A stretch of 58,371 nt of DNA from Xenoacremonium recifei (lineage: Eukaryota > Ascomycota > Sordariomycetes > Hypocreales > Nectriaceae). The position numbers and the translations under genes are program-made. The stretch covers positions 1 to 58,371 of the forward strand of contig WOFQ01000098.1 of the NCBI GenBank assembly GCA_012184525.1. The letters run 5' to 3'. Under the pieces are notes generated by a model, which was not told where the DNA came from, did not search any database, and was given only the letters and a program-made list of their open reading frames with translations. Below, piece after piece: positions 46,700 through 56,600 of this stretch (its first letter is position 1; each line of letters begins with the position of its first letter).

Positions 46700-47170
46700 T
46701 CATCCCACCAACTTCCGCAATCGTGGAAATCCCAACGCATCGCCAGTCGAGGACAACCCAATCTGCCCCGCCCTCTTCAATTCCACTACTGAATGCGTAG
46801 TTGTAAGTGCTAGGACTTTGCATCCTGCTGCCTTGCCAGATTTTACTCCAGATGGTGCATCCTCAACCACGAGAACCACAGCCGAGGGCTCCTCAGTCAG
46901 GTCTAATAACTCCATGCCTCGTAGGTAAGGCTCAGGATCAGGTTTCCCGTTCTCTACACAGTCCCCGGTAACTAGGTTCGAGGGCAAGACGAGGTTGAAA
47001 ACTTTGAACCATCCTTTCATAACTAGTCGAGTGGCCGAAGTCACAATGGCCTATTTTGCATCTAGAGACGCCAGAGATTCTAGGATCTCCCAGCACTCCG
47101 TAAGCCAGGGATTAATATGACAGGCGAGGAAGTCGGCAAACCCGGCATTGAAGAGAAATACGGTGGTTCT
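46700..47170 (-). pseudogene. Broken HAD-superfamily sugar/glycerol-phosphate phosphatase
   Basis: The frame encodes the C-terminal two thirds of a HAD phosphatase like Gpp1 or 2-deoxyglucose-6-phosphatase: motif II as IVTSAT, the GKPDPEPYLRG segment and motif III/IV as VVEDAPSGVKSGKAAGCKVLAL. It is interrupted by an in-frame TAG at 47051-47053, exactly where relatives have Trp in KWAIVTS, so a single G-to-A change explains it. Upstream, the frame stays open for about 35 codons, but the nucleophile motif DxDGT and the cap domain are missing. Both lesions point to a dead copy. A C-terminal product starting downstream of the stop would lack the catalytic Asp. Confidence 0.75.
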
Positions 47171-47567
47171 ACGTGGCAATTGAGAAATGATATCTGAAAA
47201 ATAGGACGCGCTTGGTATTCAGCTTCCACCATGATCCCCCAATCTCGTCGCAAGGCGGGGGTAATTGCCAATAATTCCTCCTATCTACTATGCAGGAATC
47301 GTACGATTTCAGAAATATTGATGCAGGATAAGCAGAGCTGAAAGGTCTTAGACCAAATTGGGCAGGATTTGCACCATATGCCGGGGTCAGAGCAGCTGAA
47401 AAAAAGTGTCAATGCACCTCAAGTTTTGGCCCCCAAATTTACGAGCAAATTTGACTTTGGTTGCAAAAGCATCGTGATTCCATTTTCCGTTCTTTTTCAG
47501 CAGTATTGATCTCTAAAAACAATCATTTCCGCAAATTCCAGCGGCGGTAATCTTATGCCCATCGACG
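47171..47567. other. Intergenic region
   Basis: No gene is recognised. It probably holds the decayed 5' part of the HAD phosphatase and the promoter of the next gene. Confidence 0.45.
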
Positions 47568-49605
47568 ATGGACTCATCCGAGAAGTCAGAAATGAAGGGG
47601 TACTGCCAAACCAATAACCATGATCGTGAAATTCACTATTTGCTGATGAAAAAGCAGGGCGGACGACTCAGGGAAGGAAGCAGAAACGAAGGTTGTTGAG
47701 AATTCGCTGCCCATTGAGTCTACCGACCAATCTCCAGAGGCCGAAAAGACTCATGCAGGACTCGACTTTGGGATACCCGAAGGTTTGCAGCGGCGAATCC
47801 CACCCTTCCTACTTCCCTATGTCATGAAATCTATGGCAGAGGATCTTGTCGATGACACAGATACTCTCGGACCAGACGCCTTCCCGGTGCAATGGGCGTG
47901 GACCAACCGAGGTCTCTTCCTTCCAGGGCAACCGACAGAGTCAAACGACGTTCGAATTATCGATATCGACAGGGAGGGCACGAGAAGTGACCGTGGAATG
48001 TCATCTTGGAAACGTGAAGAATTAGAACCGATCCTACGCGGGACACTGCCCAAAGGCTCTGGCTCTTGTCGCGTTATACTCGGTACCCCTGAGTCTGGCC
48101 GTCTGACTCGGGAATTCGTTGTTGATGCCGTCAACTTGTGCGAAGAAAGGGCAAGGTATCGTGGTGACTCTTTGAGCGAGGATAGCTTCCAAGACAGAAC
48201 GTGTCCTGGTTTTGACCTGGCGAGGTTGAGAGCAATGTGGAAGATGGCTGCGATTCAATGGCAGCCCTTCTCCTTGACAACATATGCCATGCGTCGGCCT
48301 GTCCCGAACAGTGGTTTCGCGCCTACTCCGGATGCTGGGGTCTTCCGAGCCCGAACCCAGGATATTTTGTACTTCCAACCAAGCTGGCTCATGGTCCAGA
48401 CGTTGCCGCTCGAAAATGACAGATTCGTTTGTAAGTGCCAATGCTATGAATGTGCGATTACGTCCTGATTCCCACCAGTCATCTGTGCGCTGCCGTCTCG
48501 AAAGTTCACCGCGAAGCCGCCAACCTTGGAGTCTGCACCAAGCTTCTCTAGTTTAAAGAATGGTGAGGGTGACAGTCCCAAGCTCAGTCAGACTCAAATA
48601 TTTGAGCTACTCCATCGAGATGTTGAGCGAAGCTGCCGGGAATGTTTTGAGGATCTTCTCCTGTCTGGGAGCTCAGCAACCGTACACTCCACTGGCGACT
48701 CGGAGCTCTTATGCCAGCTCCTCTTGCTGGACGTGTTTCGGGCTATTTCGGAGAGCCTAACGAGGCTTACCCGAGATATTGTGCTGCGACTCAAGTCAAT
48801 GGACATACCACAATTCAACACCCTGGACGTGGAGACACAATTGATGGAGTCCAAGTGCAACTGGGACCTATTCGAAAAGATCTATACCGACACCGTCGAG
48901 ATACAGACTGCATCAAACCACCTCCTTGAGCTTGTCGAAATAAAACTCAAACTGCTAAACGATTCTGGGCATGAGGCGGCAGCAGCGCCTTTGTGGTTCA
49001 GGCAGCTTCGCCTCGAGCTGAAAAGTGACCTGGAGCATTCACTTTCGGTCTTTACACGACTCAAAGATTTGTGGACTGCCCAATGGAACAACAGCAGCGA
49101 TCTTGCGCAAAAAGCTGAATCGAAAAACGTTGCCCGCCTGACCCTTGTAGCGGCAATCTTCCTACCTCTCAGTTTTGGCGCTGATCTCTTAGGAATGCAA
49201 TTCCGAGTATCGGAGTTGCATATGATCCTCTATGATTACCTTGGACTGGTAGTCTCCGCAGGCTTGGTCTTCTTCATCTGCTATAGAACTCTTCCTGCAA
49301 TGAGGTTGCTGCGCAAAACTTTCAAGGGGAGACGAGTAGACGGAAGTAAGAAGCAGACGCCGCTCCGAGTGGCCTGGATGAACATGAAAGCACAGTATTC
49401 CGTGCTTCTCATCCTGATTTGGTCTATTTTCACCGCGTCGTTTATCAGAGGAATGGTCGGCAGCATTCCAGCGGCGTTGGAGATTTTGAAGTATGGTGCT
49501 ATAGCCTGGGGTAGCTTATTTGGAATTTGGGTAATCGGTTGTTTGTTGATGGGATGGGTAAGCAGTGCTATATGGAAGTCTCTTGGTTGGCACATTCTTG
49601 ACTAG
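47568..49605 (+). CDS. Fungal CorA-like membrane protein with two C-terminal helices
   Basis: I infer three exons. A short first exon starts at the ATG at 47568 (MDSSEKSEMKG), with a GTACTG donor and an acceptor ending AAAAAGCAG that restores the open frame through VVENSLPIEST. The middle exon runs to the GTAAGT donor near 48432, and the last exon starts after CACCAG near 48480 (FICALPSRKF). The product is about 650 aa. The N-terminal half is soluble and Trp/Arg-rich. A long alpha-helical stretch (about 330-500) leads to a membrane end with LTLVAAIFLPLSFGADLLGMQF, which resembles the LTxxTxxFLPLxxxxxxFGMN signature of CorA-like divalent-cation channels but lacks a clear GMN triad. Further hydrophobic helices follow. 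Many fungal CorA-like proteins are of unknown function and often lie beside NLR and HET genes. Transport is unproven. Confidence 0.7.
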
Positions 49606-49972
49606 GTGACTGCGCGGACTTGGTCAAGTCTTCCCTCTGACCTAGATCTTCGTCTAAGGGCATGCTATTCGCCCCAATTAACTTGAGATTTCTATTTATA
49701 TATTGCTTCGAAAGTATGTACCTTGCTTTTGGCTAGCTCATCCGCTTTGCCGCTTCCCGCCTCCGCCACCCGCCGTTCCCGCCCGCTTCCCACAGGTGAA
49801 ATGCTCAGCAGGCGACTCTGGCCACGGTATCGCGTCATATCCCATTATCTCCTTCTTACCCTGCTTTAATATCTGTCCGCGAAATCGCTTGCCGAAGCCC
49901 TTTTAGAATCTTTCGTAAACTGCCCGCAGTTCATTGCTAACATTTCGCTGAGTTAATATTATAGTGGCGAAG
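49606..49972. other. Intergenic region
   Basis: Promoter of the SDR gene that follows. Nothing else is recognised. Confidence 0.5.
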
Positions 49973-50992
49973 ATGTCGTCTCCCACAGCTACTCCATTTA
50001 CAGTATTTGGCAAGACCGCCATTGTTACAGGCGCGGGGTCCGGTTCGTCTCCCCTTCTGTATAAGGCTAGCTGTTGCTTTTGACTCATATTTGCGCTCTT
50101 GTCAGGTATTAACCTCGAGTTTGCGCGGCTTCTTCTGAATAAAGGCTGCAACGTCGTCTTCGCAGATATTACATTGCGAAATGAGGCCGAAGATCTTATA
50201 TCTCAACACAAAACCAAGGATCAAAGCCCCCAAGCTGCATTTTTCAAGACTGATGTCACATCATGGCCCGCGCTTATATCTTTGTTCGATTTCACAGTGA
50301 ATCTCTTTGGCGGCTTTGACATCTTATGCCCTGGAGCAGGTGTATATGAACCACGATGGTCTACATTTTGGGTTCCACCAGGTACACCGGAAAGCAAAGA
50401 TGCAACAGATGCCGGTCATTATAAGCAACTTGATATTAACCTGATCCATCCTATCCGTACCACGCAGATTGCACTTTCGCATTGGTTATTCCCTCGAATG
50501 CCTAATACATCAAGTGCATCACCAGAAAATCCGAAGCGCATTGTCCATCTCTCATCGGCTGCTGGACATACACCAGGAGCCCTGAGAGCGCCTATGTACG
50601 CCGCAGCCAAATATGCTGTGACCGGATTCGTTCGATCACTCGCATTGCTTGAGCCACATAAAGGCATTCGAGTAACTGCTGTTTCTCCTGGTTTAGTCTA
50701 TACCCCGCTCTGGACACAGAACCCAGACAAAATGAAGTTACTTGATGAAAAAGATGGTTGGATTACCGTTCAAGAAGTAGCAGATGCTATGATGAGCTGT
50801 GTTCAAGGAGATAAGTATACTGGTGGAACCATCCTGGAGGTTGGTGCAGGCTATACCCGACAGGTTAAGCCTTTAAATGATCCAGGCCCCGACAATAGCC
50901 CTGGGAGAGGGATGCATCAAAGCTATGGAGATGATGGGGATGCTGATATATTAGCTACTTTGGAAGATATCAAAGTTTGGGGTTCTTATTAA
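49973..50992 (+). CDS. Short-chain dehydrogenase/reductase, 15-PGDH-like
   Basis: Two exons. The first runs from the ATG at 49973 to the donor inside the cofactor loop (GAGSG, GTTCGT). The intron ends CTTGTCAG at about 50104, joining to GINLEFARLL, so that TGAGSGIN forms the Gly-rich NAD(P) motif. Other SDR marks are an Asp after beta-2 (VVFADITLR), CPGAG in place of NNAG, SSAAG and the catalytic MYAAAKYAVTG. Length is about 318 aa. The C-terminal extension (DPGPDNSPGRGMHQSYG) is common in fungal 15-hydroxyprostaglandin-dehydrogenase-like proteins. Its AT-richer codon use differs from the SDR at 2543, which suggests a different history or a recent accessory gene. The substrate is unknown. Confidence 0.87.
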
Positions 50993-51324
50993 TCAGCCAA
51001 GTCCCTACATTACCTAAATCAAATGAATTATTTCAAAATCTGTATCTTCACAAATCTAAAAGAATTACGAATGCCTTAGAACGTTATCAGATGCTCAGAA
51101 ATAATAGAAGAACGAGAGGACCAAGATCTTCGTTTAGCTACATAATGAGCAGTACGAAAGTTGGAATGTGTCTACAGTATTATCATAGCCTCAATAACTG
51201 ACAGGTCTGAAAATGTCACCCAATGGAAGAGAAAAGATTGTCACTGTCTTACATGCAAGTTCAGAATACTGCGTCGTAGTTCTAACACTGACCAAGTGCA
51301 TATCTATAGCTGACACCTTAAAAG
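50993..51324. other. Intergenic region between convergent genes
   Basis: AT-rich 3' flanks. No feature is recognised. Confidence 0.5.
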
Positions 51325-52392
51325 CTACTCTCCAAGCTTCGAACTTGCTACCGAGTCGCGATTTACTGGTGTCAAGGGCTCCCCAGCAATGCTACCATCT
51401 TCCCCAATAACTGCTAAGATATTCTTCATGGCATTCAGTTCAAAATTAACCCTCGTGTCTAGTGCACCGCCACCGATGTGAGTTGTCAAGGTCACATTTT
51501 CCATTGCCGCGAGCTTTGTAGATACCTGCGGCTCATGGTAATGCACGTCGAGCCCAGCTGCAGAAATCTTACCCGTCTCCAGAGCCTTGATAAGCGCGTC
51601 CTCATTGACAACTGGGCCTCGTGCCGTGTTCACTAGTCTTGCGCCGTCTTTCATCGCAGTAAATGCCTCTTCATTCATCAGGTCCTGTGTGTGTTTGTTT
51701 AGCGGCGTATGAAGAGTAACGCAGTCGGAAATGGCCAACAGATCGTGCAGTGACTCGTGGAATGTAGCCTGGAGCTCTCTTTCAACGGATTCCGGGGCTC
51801 GGATAACGTCATAATAGTGAATCTCCATTCCCAGCCCAACACGCGCTTTGTATGCCAATTTCTTGCTAATACTTCCAAAGCCAACTATTCCCAGAACGTG
51901 CCCTCTCGGATTATACGAGATGGTAGCGATCAGTTTATGAGTTTTCTGAAAAACCTCCGGATCACAAGTTCGCGCGGCGAGCTGAGATCGAGTGAAGTTC
52001 CGGAAGACGGAGAGTATCATGAACAAGGCAGTGTCGGATACTGCCTCGTCACTTGCTCCGGCACCATTACAGTACCAGATCTCACGGCGACCTAGGGCGT
52101 CCACGTCGGCCCAATTGAACCCGGCGCCCGCGGAAGCAAAGATGCGGACCGAAGACGGCAACAGCGGTATCAGTTCATCATCCCATTGCCCCATCTCGCC
52201 CCCAGTCTGGAAATGTGGCCTAAAGATGGCGACAAAGTCTCCAAATCTCTTCTCTTTTAGCGCCCGGATGAATGACTGCCGGTCTAAGGCATCGTTTCTA
52301 ACCACCTCGAACCGCTGACAGAATTCTGACTGGTAAAACTCGGAATTGTATTTGATGGGCTCGCCCAGATGGAGTACAATCGGTTTACCCAT
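51325..52392 (-). CDS. D-2-hydroxyacid dehydrogenase (D-mandelate dehydrogenase-like)
   Basis: A single-exon gene of 355 aa encoding an NAD(P)-dependent reductase of 2-keto acids. The Rossmann motif GIVGFGSISKKLA (about residues 167-179) is followed by the family's catalytic triad: Arg in VNTARGPVV, Glu in HYHEPQ and His in THIGGG. The N-terminal part (FASAGAGFNWADVDAL) matches the substrate-loop pattern of D-mandelate/glyoxylate reductase-type enzymes in fungi. All catalytic residues are present and the length is normal. It is convergent with the SDR, their stop codons being 332 bp apart. Mandelate is an aromatic acid, so a link with the aromatic genes at 22-31 kb is conceivable, but nothing in the sequence shows it. 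Confidence 0.88.
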   Translation of the reverse strand: MGKPIVLHLGEPIKYNSEFYQSEFCQRFEVVRNDALDRQSFIRALKEKRFGDFVAIFRPHFQTGGEMGQWDDELIPLLPSSVRIFASAGAGFNWADVDALGRREIWYCNGAGASDEAVSDTALFMILSVFRNFTRSQLAARTCDPEVFQKTHKLIATISYNPRGHVLGIVGFGSISKKLAYKARVGLGMEIHYYDVIRAPESVERELQATFHESLHDLLAISDCVTLHTPLNKHTQDLMNEEAFTAMKDGARLVNTARGPVVNEDALIKALETGKISAAGLDVHYHEPQVSTKLAAMENVTLTTHIGGGALDTRVNFELNAMKNILAVIGEDGSIAGEPLTPVNRDSVASSKLGE

Positions 52393-53641
52393 CGTGATTG
52401 ATTATGCTGATCGGAGTGCGTTGAGAAACAGAATTTGACATTCACGGAACTGTAAGATGGTTGATGCGCTTGATAGTGACGATATGAAGCCCAGACTTAG
52501 TAAACGATTGGGCTTCAGATCGCCCATATTTACCCCGCGTCTATCATGTCATTCCATTGATTCGTCAAGATATCGGGAATCGCTCCGAAGATTCTCATAT
52601 AGACGTCGGAAGGAAACCCGGGCTCGGGGCTCGGGATTTATATCGGAAAAGCAACTGACTAATTCCGGGAATGAAACCATTTCCGATCACAGTTTCACAT
52701 ACAGACTGTATGTTTAGGTTCTCCAAGATATTTATGAATACTGTTTTAGTGCCGGATTAAAGTCATAATTGCATTTCTATTACGAGTAACTAGTCACGGT
52801 TGACTATTGAGCTTATGTAGTCATTTCACTCATTTGTAGATTAGACATTAGATACAATACGAACCCCATCTTACCGGTGATCCAAGGATAGTAGCATGTT
52901 CTATGTCAAGATTCACATAACTATAGTCTAAGATTCGTGTATATCTTATCCAATCTGCTTTCCAGTTCCTCTCTACAACCATCCCACGAGCCACCACTTA
53001 TAACCGAGATTTATAGTCTCTTCAGGAGGATCTTGTTAATTCCCCGAGAAGTGAACAGAATTCACATCCATGAAGAGACCGCACAAACTTCAACCTTCTC
53101 GTCAGCTAATGAGTTATAGAGCAGTAGAGCGATTCTTCATATCCTCATGGACTCTGAGGTAGAGTAGACATATACATTAAATCTATCGTACCGGTGCTAA
53201 GCGGAGTTTCTGGCAGGTCTTCACCTACCCCCGAACACCAACATACTCAGAGACAAAACCCAAGCACACCAGAATCCATTTCTATTCCCAGAGCTGAGCC
53301 CCTGCCGCTCTAAGCTGGGTTAGTGCTGAGCTTGGGTTGAGGAGGCCTGAGTTGAAGCTGGGGTGGGCCGATATTGAGCTGAACTTTGGTTGAGATGTCG
53401 TTAGACATTGCCCTGAAGGTGTTTTGATTTCTTTATCAACCCTTTCTTTCTTGTATGCTTTGTATATCGGAAACTACTCCCTATGCTTACCGTTAAGCTT
53501 ATGACTGCTATGGAGTACCTACTTTCTTGTGTATAGGTTCAGCCTACAGTGGACGTGTGACGATTCCCGTTAGTTCAAAACATAGAAGATATATTCTTTC
53601 ATAGAGTTACATATCCGAAATTAGTTCTCGATCTTATCCCT
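52393..53641. other. AT-rich intergenic region with decayed repeat
   Basis: No gene is supportable in about 1.25 kb. Most of it is AT-rich. The segment at 53225-53330 is similar to the 3' flank of the NLR at 34.6 kb, which suggests a vanished NLR or a mobile fragment. Confidence 0.5.
53225..53330. repeat. Diverged copy B of a dispersed ~100-bp segment
   Basis: The partner of 34590-34690, with the same order of short matching blocks and mostly transition differences. No long frame remains here. Confidence 0.5.
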
Positions 53642-56600
53642 TCATTCAATTCTACCCTCTCTTGCCCCGCCTTGAAAGTTAATATGACGTTTCTCAAGAA
53701 CAGCAACCCCAAGCCGCTCGTACACCTGGAAACCAACACCATTGGCATTCTTCGAGATGCAATGGACTAGAATGACCCAATGCGTTTGAAATTCGCCCGG
53801 TGGTTCTGAACTGCTCTTACCCAGCACAACACACGCCGTTGGCTGGGTCAATCTCTGATCTGCCCTGTCAAGGAAGATCGACTCCTCGGCAGGGTCATAG
53901 ATGATGCCCCAGACCGGTGCTTCCAATGCAGGAACCTTCCCGTAATACTCGCAATTTGTGTCATACAGACCTCTAGAAAATGGTGATTTAATGTCATCGA
54001 ACCATGTAACCTTTCCACCAGGAACAGATACATAGCGAATTGGACCATCGTATGCCATCCATGACCAAGTAGGGACCGGATCGCCGCGCGTGAATTTAAT
54101 GCGTTTCAAAACCCCTCCGTCACGCTTCCAGAGTAAGGACCGATGCAGATAAACATCGAAGATGCCATACCCCCCGGTAGTGTTAAAGGTGTTGAGGAGT
54201 CTAGTCTCGAGTCCCTTGATGGCGACAGGTCGGTCGGAGGCGAAGGAGAGAGCTAAGTTGGAATAGCGCACATAAATATCCTGGAAGAACTCAATCTTCA
54301 ATCCCTTGACATACTGTTCGGCTGACTGGGGAAAGTGTGCGTCGCTGAGGAATGAGGCCTTGCGACTGATCTTGGGTTAGCTGGTGAATGGTTAGATTGA
54401 GCTTCAGTGGTGTAATACATACTTCCTCATCTTTGTCATCGTCTCACAGCGTACGCCGCAACCGCATTCCCAATACGACTGATTCTCTACAAAGTAAATG
54501 GTACGTCGTGATAACGCTCGTTCCTGCATGACCCAGCCTCTTTGATTGAGCTCGCTTTGGTCAACTTGGGCGCTGAAGTCGTCGATAGTCTCGCACGCAT
54601 AGTAAGTCGCATCTTCAAACATCATCGGAATGCATCGTCTCTCAGGCCGCGTCTTGAGAAACCCGTCGTTCATTCCGGAGGCGCAGCTTGCGGCGAGAGT
54701 GCAGTATGCCGAACTAAAGACTTTCTCCATGCGTTTGGACTCAATGTCCCAATCGGCAGCATCATCCTGAATGATACAGACAGAGTCGATCCAGAGATAG
54801 TCCAACCCGAGCCCTCGAGCTACATGAACTGCATCCCGAAAAGTCCTCGGGAGGCTTGAGACCTTGAAACCACCCTTGAGCGCCTTGACGTTGGCCGCTG
54901 TCGTATAGAACTTTACGTACTGGTTAGGATCACCCCAACGATGGGACAACGCCGCATACTTCTTAGATTGTCTCAGTTTGCCATTATCTTCAACAAGTCG
55001 AACAAGGTCAGAGTTCAACTCGCTGATATCAAGAAGCCGTGTTGGTATGAAATCAAGCTGTTGAGAGAAGCAGTCGTGGCTCTTGTCGCAGCTGCGAATC
55101 CATTCCCTCAAAATTTTAAAATGAGCTTCACTACCAGCATCTGGAAGCTTGGAGAAGCCGGTTTGGATAGTTTGTATTGGTTTCGTCTTGGGTCCTATTC
55201 TGTGTCAGTCTCGACTGGGTTCAGCCACATAGATTAAATAGTTGGCCACAAACCCGGCAGCGTGCAGAGATTGACGACGGGTTGTTCTTTGCCATCATCA
55301 ATTGTGAGGTAGGATCCTATTCGGACGAACTGGACTTCGTCTTTTAGAGAGTATGAGCGGCTTCGAATGCAGTACGACAGAAGTTGGCAAAGTTTACACT
55401 TGTCATATCGAGCTTTAGTATCAAGACCGCTTTGAGAATCCACGAAACTGCACTCAGTAGACCATAAGGGTAGACCACAACAACGACGACAAAGTTGAGA
55501 TGTGAGCGCTTGTGGGGTTACCGCGGTAAAGTCGAGATCATTGAACAAGTCAGTCTGGGAGACCTCATCCGGGGTGTAAATCCAGTTGTCTGTCAGCTAA
55601 AGAATATCGTCAAATCAGATGCCAGCAACTAGTTTGTTAATATAGAGTCACTCACCGGCTAATGGTGTTGAGAAATTAGTTTTGGGTTCAATATGAAAGA
55701 TGAAAACTCCCGATATTAACGTACGGTCTATGAAGTCAATGAGTCAACGTTCAAGCGATACAGACCTTCTGAGGTCCGGTCAAATGCTTACAAACTGTGG
55801 ATAAGATGAATTAGCACGGATATTTGGCAAGTACATGGTAATTGAAGCCATGAAATGTATAGGGATACAAGACAAATCCCGTTAACGTACTTTCTAATAG
55901 TTACAGCTTATGTATTAGCATTTTGAGCTACCGCTGTTTTAGGTCGATTGACGCCGTGCTACTTACATACTAGAGTTTCGAATATACTGTTAGTATTACT
56001 CCAAAATAACGGATAATGAGTATAGAGCTAACTTACTTCCTCTCCATAGTAAAGTTGTAGGTTAGCTATCGGCATTATCATGAGGTACATCGTATAGAAA
56101 GACTCACATTCTGCATAAAATACTTATTAGTATATGGACTTATACTGATATGTGAATGAAAGCTATCTTACTCGAGTAAGATGAGACGCTGGCGTTAGTA
56201 GTCCACCTTGCGTAGGCCGTATGAAATGAGAAGGTCCTTCGGGATTCGCCGGACCTTTTGGTGGCCTGTCTCCTATAGCTTTAATGCTTCCTGTTTCTAG
56301 ACCTTTGAAGATGTTCTCTAACTCCTCTCTCATTTCAGGGGCATAGGTACGGTATTGCGATGACTTTGATGGCTCAATGATCCTCAAATCTGCAGCTTTG
56401 TGGGCAAGTTGAGACTCGGTGCCGAGACGCGGGGAAGAATGAAACGATCCGGCTGAATCCGCGACATCTACGGCCAAAAGCCTGTTGATGATAAGATCCA
56501 GAAGTCGTCGAAGGGCTGTACCTTGAGAGCACCGCCAATCTTTGCGCATGTATGACACCCATTTTTGAACGACGGGATGGACTTGGGCGGAGTTGATCCC

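Noticed and set aside
55234..55548. HET gene starting at an internal codon near 55548
   Set aside because: That codon is TTG, and the exon has no in-frame ATG. The frame continues upstream to a good acceptor at 55597, so an upstream exon is required.
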